DNA of 64,000 nucleotides from contig QWII01000052.1 in assembly GCA_021405325.1 (NCBI GenBank), forward strand, positions 3,060 through 67,059, read 5' to 3'. A program made the translations under genes and the position numbers. Shown piece after piece: positions 50,854 through 59,250 of this stretch. The DNA is from Caldilinea sp. CFX5 (GTDB lineage Bacteria > Chloroflexota > Anaerolineae > Caldilineales > Caldilineaceae). The notes under the pieces were generated by a model. It was not told where the DNA came from. It saw only the letters and a list, made by a program, of their open reading frames with translations, and ran no database searches. Each line of letters opens with the position of its first letter. Position 1 is the stretch's first letter.

Positions 50854-50884
50854 TTGCGGCTGTAGTTTGGGTTACGTGGAGGTT
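50854..50884. repeat. 31-bp direct repeat B flanking the toxin-antitoxin pair
   Basis: One mismatch (C to T) to repeat A at 49892-49922. Together they bracket promoter, antitoxin and toxin exactly. Confidence 0.9.
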
Positions 50885-50920
50885 ATTGTCCCCACTGTGG
50901 GGTTACCCTTGGCTAATACA

Positions 50921-51196
50921 TCAATCAAAAATATTCGTATACGTCTTGGGCGTGCGGCGTTTGATATTGATGACAACGACTTCGTCATCACGCACCTGAT
51001 CAAAAATGCGATAGCCGTTGACCTTGATTTTCCAAATACCTTTGAAGTGATCGCGAAGTTCCTCAGCGTTGGGCGGGTACGGTTCAAAATGCAAGTCGTA
51101 AAGAATACCCTTCACTTCGTTTTGAATACGGGCCGGTAACTCTTTTAACTGTTGGCGTGCCGGCGGCAACAACTTAAGCCGGTAGACGTTGTGCAT
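50921..51196 (-). CDS. RelE/ParE-type toxin
   Basis: 91 residues from ATG 51196 (GTG 51211 is an alternative). YRLKLLPPARQQLKELPARIQNEV, then KGIWKIKVNGYRIFDQVRDDEVVVINI is the RelE/ParE fold, including the basic and aromatic residues of the active face. The gene overlaps the end of its antitoxin gene by ~23 nt. Confidence 0.87.
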   Translation of the reverse strand: MHNVYRLKLLPPARQQLKELPARIQNEVKGILYDLHFEPYPPNAEELRDHFKGIWKIKVNGYRIFDQVRDDEVVVINIKRRTPKTYTNIFD

Positions 51197-51467
51197 ATTG
51201 CGCCCATTCACTTAGTTCTTCGGCCTTGACCTCCTCTGGGGCAATTTCCCCCCGTGCTTCACGCAATAAAGCGTTCAACACCTCGACCATATCCTCTAAG
51301 TCTTCCATGCGGTTGAGCAATTTTTCCCAGTGCTGCGGCGACAGTAAGACCCCTACTGGTTGATTGCGGCTGGCTAAGACAACAGGTTCTTGCGCGGCCT
51401 GTGCCAGCACTTTTAAATGATCATTCTTGAGTACAGAAATGGATGCCATTTGCGGGATGTGTCTCAT
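51174..51467 (-). CDS. Phd/YefM-like antitoxin of the RelE pair
   Basis: 97 residues. ISVLKNDHLKVLAQAAQEPVV and SRNQPVGVLLSPQHWEKLLN match the short Phd/YefM or prevent-host-death fold; the acidic C-terminus (APEEVKAEELSEWAQY) should wrap the toxin. GAGG lies 5 nt before ATG 51467; ATG 51449 is possible. Second, independent toxin-antitoxin pair, on the opposite strand to the first. Confidence 0.83.
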   Translation of the reverse strand: MRHIPQMASISVLKNDHLKVLAQAAQEPVVLASRNQPVGVLLSPQHWEKLLNRMEDLEDMVEVLNALLREARGEIAPEEVKAEELSEWAQYAQRLPA

Positions 51468-51645
51468 ACCTACCTCGCTTACCTACTACCCAGCAACCGC
51501 TTGAGCAACGACATGGTAAAATTATGTCCTAGCATTGCCATCATAGTCGATTTTTGCGCTACTGTCAAAGCTAAACCGCAAGGTCAGGCGCGTAGACAAG
51601 CAGCGCGACGGCCCCTACAGTGAGGGAGAAATAGATCGTATTTTG

Positions 51646-53493
51646 TCATTTCCGCACCGGCCACACCAACAACACCAACACCACAAACAACACCGCCCCC
51701 GACACCGCCGCACCCACCAGCCGCACCGGCGTCCAGCCCATGCGCACATCGATCTGGTGTTCGCCCGCTGGTAGATCGGTTTCGATCAACCCGTAGGGCG
51801 CCGACACGCGATAGAGCGCCGGCCGGCCATCCACCAGAACCTCCCAGCCGGGGAAGTAGTAGAGATGAATGCGCACCGTCCCGGTCCGCACCATGCGCAC
51901 CACGCCGCCAAAGCGGGAACCGAAGCTATAATTCTGCAAAACATCGCCCACGCCTTGGGTAATGGCAAGGCGGGTCAGACTGTTGGTATAGCCGTGAATT
52001 TCGCTGTATTCCGGCGATTCGTAATCTTTGCTCATGGGTGATGCGGTGAAGGGCTTTTCTTGCACCCACGTTGTGTACGCGATCATGTCGGGGTGTTCCC
52101 GTTCAAACTGGTAGACAGCGCGCCCATCTTCGCGCCACGGTTCGACCGGTTCCAGGTTGGCAGCTACATAGGGATAGCTCCCCAGGATCACCACTAGCCC
52201 CACGATCAACACGCCAACCGGCGCCGCTTCCTCTTCGGCTGCAATCAGCAACTGATAGAGCGTCAAGCCACCCAGCGCACTCAGCAGCAGCGCGACCAGC
52301 GCCAAGAGCCGCCAGGGAAACTGAATCACACTCAAGGCCGGCGCCGCTTCCCAGATTGGCTGCGCCCACGGACTCATGAAAAATAACAGAACCAGGAGGG
52401 CGCCGCCCAGGTAACCGGCCAGCCAGCGCAAGCGCGCTTGGCGCCAGGGTAGGAATGGCGCCGCCAACCCAAGCAAGAGCGGTAACAGGCCCACTTGAAA
52501 ACTCATGCCATCGTTAGCCCCGGTCGGGTCGTTGGAATAGCCGAAGCCCCAGACCGGGCTGAAATATTGGCCGATCTGGACAAAGTGACGACGAAAGTCA
52601 TAGGTGTTGGTCACATAGACCTGTTGCTCCAGATAGCGCTGCGCCTCCAAGAAGAGGGGCAGGAGAAAGATGGTTGTCAACAAAAGCGCTGCCCCGCCGG
52701 CAAAACTAGCCATGACGATCCGACCAATCACCTGGCCGAGTCGTCTGGACTGGTGACGCATGGTGTAGATCAACAGAAAGAGGACAAAGCTGACCACCAG
52801 CGGTGCAAAGGAGATGAGAGCAAAGGTATGGGTTAGCAACGTAGCACCCAGTAACAGCGTTGCCACCGCCAGCCGGCGTGTCCAGCCGGCGGTGCCCCCT
52901 TGGGTGATCAACCGGTCAAAGGCCAGAAAGACCCACGGAAACCAGGCCAGCAATAAGGTGTCGTTGAGGGCAGCGCGCACATAAATGTCAACCAGGTGGT
53001 AAGGGATAAAAACATAAAGCAGGCCGGCCACAACCGCGCAGAGACGGGCCGGATCGAGGCTGCCGACAAACCGGGTTTCTGGCAGAAACCCGGTTTGTTG
53101 CGTTTCCGCATCCTGCACCCAATGCAACACCAACTGGTAGACCCCCCATGCCCCCACCAGAAAACCTACCACCCAGGTCAACTTTGCTGCCAACGTGATG
53201 CCCGCCCCCAGCAGCACAAACAACTCACCCACATAAAAGCCCAGCGGCGCCTGGATCAGAAAGGTCGGGTAGCCATAGCCCTGGATGTGGTGCATCGCCC
53301 AGCGCGGCCACCACGCGCCCGATTGAAAGGAGGCGTCAAACATCTGCAAATAAAAGACGCTGTGCCGGCCATCGTGCGCTTCATAAAAATACCCCGGCGC
53401 GGCCAACGGCGTCAACGCCAGCAGGCTGGAGCCGAGCAGTAGCACCAAGTAGGAATCGATCCTGGCAAGCCAGGCGGTAAGGCGAGTGTGCAT
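51646..53493 (-). CDS. Polytopic membrane protein, PTPS-related/GT-C-like
   Basis: 615 residues with about 11-12 membrane helices. The N-terminal loop HDGRHSVFYLQMFDASFQSG and GYGYPTFLIQAPLGFYVGEL fit the 6-pyruvoyl-tetrahydropterin-synthase-related membrane family, a GT-C-like group with acidic-aromatic first loop. The C-terminus has an extracytoplasmic beta domain (GEHQIDVRMGWTP) and a last helix. Likely a lipid-linked sugar transferase or envelope polymer protein (inference). An 11-codon palindromic insertion lies at 53066-53098. Confidence 0.75.
   Translation of the reverse strand: MHTRLTAWLARIDSYLVLLLGSSLLALTPLAAPGYFYEAHDGRHSVFYLQMFDASFQSGAWWPRWAMHHIQGYGYPTFLIQAPLGFYVGELFVLLGAGITLAAKLTWVVGFLVGAWGVYQLVLHWVQDAETQQTGFLPETRFVGSLDPARLCAVVAGLLYVFIPYHLVDIYVRAALNDTLLLAWFPWVFLAFDRLITQGGTAGWTRRLAVATLLLGATLLTHTFALISFAPLVVSFVLFLLIYTMRHQSRRLGQVIGRIVMASFAGGAALLLTTIFLLPLFLEAQRYLEQQVYVTNTYDFRRHFVQIGQYFSPVWGFGYSNDPTGANDGMSFQVGLLPLLLGLAAPFLPWRQARLRWLAGYLGGALLVLLFFMSPWAQPIWEAAPALSVIQFPWRLLALVALLLSALGGLTLYQLLIAAEEEAAPVGVLIVGLVVILGSYPYVAANLEPVEPWREDGRAVYQFEREHPDMIAYTTWVQEKPFTASPMSKDYESPEYSEIHGYTNSLTRLAITQGVGDVLQNYSFGSRFGGVVRMVRTGTVRIHLYYFPGWEVLVDGRPALYRVSAPYGLIETDLPAGEHQIDVRMGWTPVRLVGAAVSGAVLFVVLVLLVWPVRK
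53066..53098. repeat. 33-bp palindrome in frame inside a coding sequence
   Basis: 16-nt perfect arms ACAAACCGGGTTTCTG (53066-53081) and complement (53083-53098) around one base. It is exactly 11 codons and is translated as QQTGFLPETRFV in a cytoplasmic/periplasmic loop of the membrane protein. ACCGGGTTTCT palindromes are a well-known dispersed type in several filamentous bacterial genomes. Confidence 0.85.
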
Positions 53494-53534
53494 AGTAGGT
53501 GGTGTCGGTGATTGGGTGATTGGTGACTGCTAAA

Positions 53535-53571
53535 CTCGCTCGTAACCGGTCACGGAACGGCTACGAGCGAG
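53535..53571. repeat. Small hairpin between nitroreductase and membrane protein genes
   Basis: 10-nt arms CTCGCTCGTA (53535-53544) and complement (53562-53571). Weak element; the GGTGATTGGGTGATT phrase just before it belongs to the family at 1074. Confidence 0.5.
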
Positions 53572-53584
53572 CTAGGGTTAACAA

Positions 53585-54229
53585 TTACTCTTGGTTCGTT
53601 GTCAACAAAGTCGCGATGACACCCCACTGGTCACCAAAGAGCAAGTCGCGCAAGGGGCGGCGGGTGCGTGCGGTCAATTCACTGTCGCGGTTCTTTTCCG
53701 GCAGGCTATCCGGATCACCCACGTAACCGAGGGCGAACATGGTGGCGGCTTCATGTTCCGGCGGAATGGCAAAGAGTTCACGGGCTTTGTCCGGGGAAAA
53801 GCCGCCCATAAAATGGGTATAGAGGTCAAGCGCCCGCGCTTGCAAGGCTAAACTTTGCAGCGCCATCCCCACATCATGAAAGGCGTGGCGATTCAGCACT
53901 TCCGGTCGCCGATAGAGGCTGGCAACGGCAATGCCCAACACCGGCGCCTTAGAGGCCCACGGCACATTGCCTTCTGAGAGACAACTCACCATGCGGTCAA
54001 AGAGCGCCGGCTCCTCAACCTTACGCGCCACCAGGAACGACCACGGCTGCATATTACCCCCCGATGGCGACCAACGTGCAGCCTCAAAAACACTCTGCAA
54101 TTTTTCCGCCTCCACCCCTTTTTCCGCAAACGCCCGTGGACTCCAGCGCGACTGCAATAGCTCATGAATGGGATAATCGGTCTGCGCTTGTTTAAGCGCA
54201 ATGGCTTTCTGCTGTAACTCCGTTAACAT
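53585..54229 (-). CDS. Nitroreductase-family flavoprotein
   Basis: 214 residues. FMN-site blocks: SRWSPRAFAEKGV at the N-terminus, ARWSPSGGNMQPWSFLVA (~50-68), HDVGMALQSLALQARALDLY and the C-terminal ALGYVGDP. Reduces nitro compounds, quinones or flavins with NAD(P)H, FMN bound. ATG 54229 has GAGG just before it. Confidence 0.92.
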   Translation of the reverse strand: MLTELQQKAIALKQAQTDYPIHELLQSRWSPRAFAEKGVEAEKLQSVFEAARWSPSGGNMQPWSFLVARKVEEPALFDRMVSCLSEGNVPWASKAPVLGIAVASLYRRPEVLNRHAFHDVGMALQSLALQARALDLYTHFMGGFSPDKARELFAIPPEHEAATMFALGYVGDPDSLPEKNRDSELTARTRRPLRDLLFGDQWGVIATLLTTNQE

Positions 54230-54252
54230 CAATGTTCCTCTCTCTGTTTTTT

Positions 54253-54319
54253 CGTAACTACTAGCCCCCTCCTAACCTCCCCCAAGCTGGGGGAGGTTAG
54301 GAGGGGGCTAGTAGTTACG
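54253..54319. repeat. Perfect 32-bp-arm hairpin
   Basis: Arms 54253-54284 and 54288-54319 with a 3-nt loop AGC, no mismatch; theme CTAGCCCCCTCCTAACCTCC. A T-run (TTTTT) follows on the plus side. The longest perfect hairpin in the window. Confidence 0.9.
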
Positions 54320-54349
54320 TTTTTCCATAATTGTAAGGCTGGGCGACCC

Positions 54350-54408
54350 TTCCTGGAAGAGGCGGCAACTGTCCGGCAATCGAGAACGCTAGTCGCCTCT
54401 TCCAGGAA
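54350..54408. repeat. TTCCTGGAAGAGGC hairpin, copy 2
   Basis: 15-nt perfect arms (54350-54364 and 54394-54408). Arm core as at 18068-18140, loop unrelated. Downstream end of the six-gene operon. Confidence 0.85.
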
Positions 54409-54428
54409 GTAGCCATACACCATCCCCT

Positions 54429-55625
54429 TTACCCCCGCGCCCGCCGCGGCGCCAACAGATCGTGCTGCAACACCTGTAACAATGCCAGCGGCGCCACCTG
54501 CCCAATCGGCGTGACGACCGGCCCCAGCGCCCGCCGATCCCACCAGCAGCGATTGGGCGGCGGCCAGAGATCCATCGGCCAGTCGCCGCTAACCAGTTGG
54601 AGCGGCGGCCAGCCATCCAGTTCCGCCGGACGTGTGCCGGGCTTGACAAAGCGCAGTTGCACCCCTTGCGCCTCATGCGCCCAGACATGTAGCCACCAAT
54701 GGGGCGTACAATAGAGACCATGCAACACCGGCAACCGCTGGTAGGCCATCCAGACCTGCACCAGTTGGGCAAAGGCCGCTTCCAGATTGACCAGCCGCCC
54801 AGGCGGCGTCACCCACTGGGTCAACTGCTCACTCCCCGGCATCTGTTGACAGAGCCGCCAGTAATACGCGCTCAACGCCACCCCTAGCGCGGCCGGCTGC
54901 GCCAGATCGGCGGCCGGCAAGACATTAGTCAGCGTATGAAATTGTAGCGGGCCATTCATGGTGCGCAAGCCGGCCTCCACCGCCGCGCTACAGTAGCGGT
55001 TACCGGCATAGAAGACCGCCGGTCGTTGCCCTGGCGAGAGCCGTTCCAGCGCCTGACCCACCAGTCGCGCCAGATGGAGCACCCACTGTTGCGCCTCCGG
55101 CGTGGCTGAATCATGCCCGCCGACCAGCACCAATGCTTCCGGGTGCGCTTCACTTAACGCCATCATCAACTGCGTACTGGTGAGGGTTGGCGTCAAGGTA
55201 GTGAGGCCAACCAGTTGCAAGGGCGCACTAGCCAACGCCCGCCGCGCCGCCATCATACTGCCGCCCTCGGTCAGCCCCACCAACCAGATGCGCATCCGGG
55301 GCCGTGGCGACATGCCAATGGCGACATGCTCCAGCGGCGGCCAGCCAATGACATCGGGACTGGTCAGCAACGGGCCGTGGCTGTGCGCATCCCAAAGCGG
55401 GCGCCCCAGCCGTTCGCCTAAGCGCTGACAAAGGGTCGTACACTGATAAGAAGGGGGAATGCCCGCCTCTCTATCCAGCGAATCCCACGCCGCCAGTCGG
55501 TAGTGGCCGCTGATATTTTCCAACAGACAAAGGGTGACGCTGTCTAGGGTGATGCCCAGCGTCAACAGGCTGCCGGTGGTTGTACTGGTGGTTGTGGTTC
55601 GCGGCGCCAAGCCGGTTTCAGTCAT
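54429..55625 (-). CDS. GlmL/MutL-like ASKHA-type protein, truncated form
   Basis: 398 residues from ATG 55625, which overlaps the upstream stop by one base. LVLVGGHDSATPEAQQWVLH, VFYAGNRYCSAAVEAGLRTM and the following NVLPAADLAQPAALGVAL recall the GGxDGG, YAGN and NVMP blocks of the GlmL/MutL family (mutase-activating ASKHA ATPases), but the phosphate-1 loop DIGSTTTK is replaced by GITLDSVTLCLLE. So nucleotide binding is doubtful. No glutamate mutase is nearby. Last gene of the operon. Confidence 0.65.
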   Translation of the reverse strand: MTETGLAPRTTTTSTTTGSLLTLGITLDSVTLCLLENISGHYRLAAWDSLDREAGIPPSYQCTTLCQRLGERLGRPLWDAHSHGPLLTSPDVIGWPPLEHVAIGMSPRPRMRIWLVGLTEGGSMMAARRALASAPLQLVGLTTLTPTLTSTQLMMALSEAHPEALVLVGGHDSATPEAQQWVLHLARLVGQALERLSPGQRPAVFYAGNRYCSAAVEAGLRTMNGPLQFHTLTNVLPAADLAQPAALGVALSAYYWRLCQQMPGSEQLTQWVTPPGRLVNLEAAFAQLVQVWMAYQRLPVLHGLYCTPHWWLHVWAHEAQGVQLRFVKPGTRPAELDGWPPLQLVSGDWPMDLWPPPNRCWWDRRALGPVVTPIGQVAPLALLQVLQHDLLAPRRARG

Positions 55626-56416
55626 CAGCCCCCTCCCGCCAACAGTCGCCAGATCGACTCCGCTCCTTGCCACAAGAAACTTTTTTGCAGGGCGAGCAAC
55701 AGAAACTGGAAACGACCAATCACCAGGCTCAAGTGGGCCGCCAGGAGACGCGCAAAGAGAACGCCCGCCGCAAACCAGAGCGCCCGCTTGCCGATGCCGC
55801 GCCAGACCATCAACAGTTGTTGCAGCCAGCGCGGCTGTTGCGCAACCAGTTTGTCCATGTCGGTGGTCCAGTGCAGGAGTGTGGCCGTCGTCAATAATAA
55901 CACCAAGACACTGACCAGCGCTTCGGTGAGCGAATTTGACCAGACAAAACCGCTCGCCGCCGCGGCCCAAAACTGAGGCAATAACGACCCTTGCCATAGC
56001 CCCAATACCACCGAAGCCACGGTGATCCCCACCAGTAATGCCACCGGAATCGTCCCTGCCAGACGTAGGGCGCGGCGTAACGCTGATGGCTCCCCGGAGG
56101 GAGGGGCGCCGGAACGTTTGGGCCACCAGAGCCGCTCACCGGCTGCCGACCAGAGCAAAAGACCCAGCGCCAGCGCCAGCCATAATGATCCATGCGCCCA
56201 GGGCGCAGCTTGGAGTGGTGCCAAAAGCCGTGGGCGCAGGACATGTTGCACCAGCAAGGCGCCCAGGTAGCCCAGGCTGACGCCGACCAGCAGATATTGC
56301 CCCACTTTCGCCGGCGCTTGGTTGCCCGTCAGCAGGCCGAGGAAGAGCAGCGAAAAGAGAAACGCAATCCAAAGCGCCCAATCTTGACTGAGCAGGGCAA
56401 GGCTAAAGCTATCCAC
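55625..56416 (-). CDS. Integral membrane protein of the operon
   Basis: 263 residues from GTG 56416, which has GGGGGAGGGG just upstream and lies 8 nt inside the previous gene. About seven hydrophobic segments, no recognisable domain. The start is fixed by the ribosome site and the overlap; the frame continues upstream but inside another gene. Confidence 0.72.
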   Translation of the reverse strand: MDSFSLALLSQDWALWIAFLFSLLFLGLLTGNQAPAKVGQYLLVGVSLGYLGALLVQHVLRPRLLAPLQAAPWAHGSLWLALALGLLLWSAAGERLWWPKRSGAPPSGEPSALRRALRLAGTIPVALLVGITVASVVLGLWQGSLLPQFWAAAASGFVWSNSLTEALVSVLVLLLTTATLLHWTTDMDKLVAQQPRWLQQLLMVWRGIGKRALWFAAGVLFARLLAAHLSLVIGRFQFLLLALQKSFLWQGAESIWRLLAGGG

Positions 56417-57770
56417 GCGCCCCTCCCCCGCTCCAGGCGGCCAGATTGCCCAACACAAGGACCAGGAGCAGCGCAACATGCCCCCAGTTTTGCAATACCA
56501 ACTGGCGCTGGAACCAATCTTCTTCGCCGGCAGCCAGATGAACGGTGCGCAAGCGTTGGTAACTGGCGGCGCCATCGAAACCGCTCACCAGACCACGCAG
56601 TTGTCCACTCGCCAGATAGGGGCGTAAGAGGGGATCGGCGCCGGCGCTGGTAAAGGCGAGCGTGGGCCGCTGCTGCACCGGCTGCCCCTGCTCTAACCAA
56701 GCTTGCACGCTCTCGGCCTGGGCGGCAACGACAAGGGTCAATGCCGGTTGGACCGCCGTGGTATCGGCTCGTGACCCAACGGCTGGGGCCAGGGGTGAGT
56801 GGCGGGTCAAGGCGTCGGCCGGCGCCTGGGCGACAAAGGTGAGCGCCGCCGCGCCGCCGGGCAGATAACCGGCATTCACGTACAGCTCGCGATCGACGAC
56901 AAAGCGAAAAGTCGTGTCGGCGCGCAAACCCTCGGCCGCCCGTTGGAAGAGCCGCTCCGCCAGCGCCGGGCCACCGGGCAGTTGGCTCACGATCATGGGT
57001 TGGATTCGCCGCTCCAACAGGTGGGAAGCCAACGGCAGGGCCACCAGATCCAATTCCGCCGCCGTTGCCGCATCGTACTCCCAAACGACCAAAACCGTTG
57101 CATCCGACGGCAATTGCTCGATGACAGCATGGGCTTCCGCCACTCCCGGCCACTGGTGCGGCGTCCCCACCGGGCCAAGAAAGTTGAAGAGAATCGGCAA
57201 TGCCAGCGCACTGCTGATCAGCAGCACCAACCAGGGCAGATGCCAATGCACCGGTGCTGCCAGCGCAACCGCCGGTGGATCCAACAAAACGGGGTCGTCG
57301 GTCAGCAGCGCGCGAATACGGCGCAACTGCTCGGCCTGAAGCGTCAATGGGGTGGCGACCGGCGGCGCAACAGCTTCGCTGCCTTCATTCAACTCGCTGG
57401 CGATCTGCACTGGATCAAGTAACCCCTGCACCCCCGCCACCAGCCGGCGTGTTGTCGGCGGCGTCGGCTCCACATCATCCGGCAACGGCGGCCAATCTTC
57501 CGCCATCGCTGGCTCGGCAGCCGACGACGAGGGGCTTTCCAGTTGGCGGCGCCGTTGCGTAAAAGGGTCCGGCGTTTGCGCAACCGGATCTTCCGCCTCT
57601 GTCGGCGGCATGGGTGGCAATGTTTCTTCCGGAGGGCTTTGTTGTGCGTCAGGCGCTACGCCCTGGTCATCACCCGGCTCATCGCTTTGTAAGTTGGCGC
57701 CGCAACGGTTACAGAAGTTGGAGCCGGCGCGATTGCTGGTGCCACAGTGGGGACAAAGAATCACATTCAT
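56409..57770 (-). CDS. Zinc-ribbon membrane protein
   Basis: 453 residues. N-terminal zinc ribbon CPHCGTSNRAGSNFCNRCG (6-24), acidic Pro-rich linker (to ~150), a membrane helix at ~170-195, a large presumably extracytoplasmic domain (ATVLVVWEYDAATAAELDLV, IVSQLPGGPALAERLFQRA) and a final helix near 430-450. ATG 57770 overlaps the upstream stop as ATGA. The middle domain looks like a folded alpha/beta unit I do not recognise. Confidence 0.75.
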   Translation of the reverse strand: MNVILCPHCGTSNRAGSNFCNRCGANLQSDEPGDDQGVAPDAQQSPPEETLPPMPPTEAEDPVAQTPDPFTQRRRQLESPSSSAAEPAMAEDWPPLPDDVEPTPPTTRRLVAGVQGLLDPVQIASELNEGSEAVAPPVATPLTLQAEQLRRIRALLTDDPVLLDPPAVALAAPVHWHLPWLVLLISSALALPILFNFLGPVGTPHQWPGVAEAHAVIEQLPSDATVLVVWEYDAATAAELDLVALPLASHLLERRIQPMIVSQLPGGPALAERLFQRAAEGLRADTTFRFVVDRELYVNAGYLPGGAAALTFVAQAPADALTRHSPLAPAVGSRADTTAVQPALTLVVAAQAESVQAWLEQGQPVQQRPTLAFTSAGADPLLRPYLASGQLRGLVSGFDGAASYQRLRTVHLAAGEEDWFQRQLVLQNWGHVALLLVLVLGNLAAWSGGGARG

Positions 57771-58396
57771 GCCCCGCTCCTGCCCAGCAAAAAGCGCACG
57801 CCAAAGAAGAGCAGCGCCAGCGTACTGCCCAAAAGCGCGCCGCGCACGGTCGCCATCACCGGCACTTGCAAGAGCCACCCCACCCACTGGCCATAGATCG
57901 GCGGCAACAGGTTATAAGTGGCCGGCATCTGGGCAACCAACACCACCAGCGCGCCGGCCAGCATCCAGCGCCCGGCCGGCGTCGTCAGTCGTAAATAGTG
58001 ATAGGCCGCCGCAGCCATAAAAAAGAAGATGAGTGCATAGAGCATTGCCTGGCCGGGGGCGATCAGGGTCGTAAAGATCCATTCGACGGTTGGGCTGGTC
58101 ACACCCGCCGGCTGGAGCAGACCGGCGACAAAGACCGCACAGCAGGCGATTACCAGGAGCAGGCTATAAGTCCACTCCGGTTGTCCAAGTTGGATACGGC
58201 GGAGATGGGTCAGCAAGAGGTGAGCCACACCGAGTAACAGTGCAAAGCTGCTTACCAAGATCAGCCACTCATACAGTATCGCCACAACGCCACCCAACCC
58301 GGGCGCGATACCAGTGCGCTGTAGCGCCAGCACGATAAAGCAAAGCGCAACAATGACCACAAAGAGATGATTGGAACGGGTAGGTGATGAGTTCAT
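57767..58396 (-). CDS. Integral membrane protein of the operon
   Basis: 209 residues, about six membrane helices. ATG 58396 begins 10 nt after the previous stop; TTG 58414 is possible. No family found. Its stop overlaps the next start. Confidence 0.7.
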   Translation of the reverse strand: MNSSPTRSNHLFVVIVALCFIVLALQRTGIAPGLGGVVAILYEWLILVSSFALLLGVAHLLLTHLRRIQLGQPEWTYSLLLVIACCAVFVAGLLQPAGVTSPTVEWIFTTLIAPGQAMLYALIFFFMAAAAYHYLRLTTPAGRWMLAGALVVLVAQMPATYNLLPPIYGQWVGWLLQVPVMATVRGALLGSTLALLFFGVRFLLGRSGA

Positions 58397-58406
58397 GTCC
58401 GACTGC

Positions 58407-58994
58407 TTACACAAAGAGCGCTGTGATTATCAAGCCGATGACGACCAAGATCGTCAACCATGGCAACCATGGCAACCATGGCAACCATGCTTCGGCATCC
58501 CCGGCGCGCCCATGAGGATGGCTGGCTGCTTGTTCCGCCAGGACAAAGGGCAAGGAAGACCAGGGCGGGATTGCCCCTGGTTGGCTGGTTGGCAACAATT
58601 GCGCCTGCATTCCCACCGGTAACCCGGTTGCGCGCTGTTGTCGTGTATGGGCCGATGGCCCCGGCAGGGTTGCCAGCAGCGCCATATAACTCGCCTGATC
58701 GGCGCCGCCATAGAATAGGGTAAGCGCCGGCGATCCTCCCCCGGTTTGCGCGGCGGCTTGGCTCATCAGCGCGGCTGTCCACCCAATCCCATCACCGCCG
58801 AGCAAAAGCCCCGGCGTCGTGACATCAGTCCGTTGGCGCGCCAACTGCTCCAGTGCCAGCAACATGGGCAAATGAGCGATGGTCTGTCGGCTCAGGCCGC
58901 CTTCCAGCCAGGGCATTTCGCCAGCTTCCAGACTTTCCTCCAGTTGACCTTGCCAGGCTTGTGCTATCCTGGTCGTGTCATTCTGGTACAGCAT
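58407..58994 (-). CDS. Single-pass membrane protein of the operon
   Basis: 195 residues with AAGGAGG 6 nt before ATG 58994. The main part is an alpha/beta-like soluble domain (TPGLLLGGDGIGWTAALMSQ) and the C-terminus is a membrane helix (TILVVIGLIITALFV), so it may be tail-anchored. Just before the helix the 9-bp unit CCATGGCAA is repeated in frame and encodes WLPWLPWLPWL. Overlaps the upstream gene by 17 nt. Confidence 0.72.
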   Translation of the reverse strand: MLYQNDTTRIAQAWQGQLEESLEAGEMPWLEGGLSRQTIAHLPMLLALEQLARQRTDVTTPGLLLGGDGIGWTAALMSQAAAQTGGGSPALTLFYGGADQASYMALLATLPGPSAHTRQQRATGLPVGMQAQLLPTSQPGAIPPWSSLPFVLAEQAASHPHGRAGDAEAWLPWLPWLPWLTILVVIGLIITALFV

Positions 58995-59250
58995 GCGTTG
59001 CCTCCTTACGTTCCAGTGCAACACCACTCAATGTAAAACCACATAAGGCGAGCAAGGGCGTTAGGAATAACAACCCTTGCCGTAACAAGAAGGGCAACGC
59101 CACATAACCGGCGCTTAACAGCAAAGCGGGTTCCAATAGCTCACGCCGGTGTAGGCTATCAAGCGCGCAAGCTAGATATTCACGCCCCGGCTGTTGTCGC
59201 GTCTGGTCGGGTGTCGATCTACACATGAATGCTGACATGATCATAGTCAT
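58978..59250 (-). CDS. Small membrane protein, first gene of the operon
   Basis: 90 residues from ATG 59250 (several later ATGs are possible, none with a ribosome site). Two hydrophobic helices (about 42-58 and 60-76). Its start lies within the last unit of a 13-bp tandem repeat, each unit of which also supplies an ATG on this strand. Confidence 0.6.
   Translation of the reverse strand: MTMIMSAFMCRSTPDQTRQQPGREYLACALDSLHRRELLEPALLLSAGYVALPFLLRQGLLFLTPLLALCGFTLSGVALERKEATHAVPE

Noticed and set aside
54429..56126. 565-codon form of the GlmL-like gene
   Set aside because: The first 167 codons lie antiphase inside the upstream membrane gene; ATG 55625 with the TGATG junction is the natural start.
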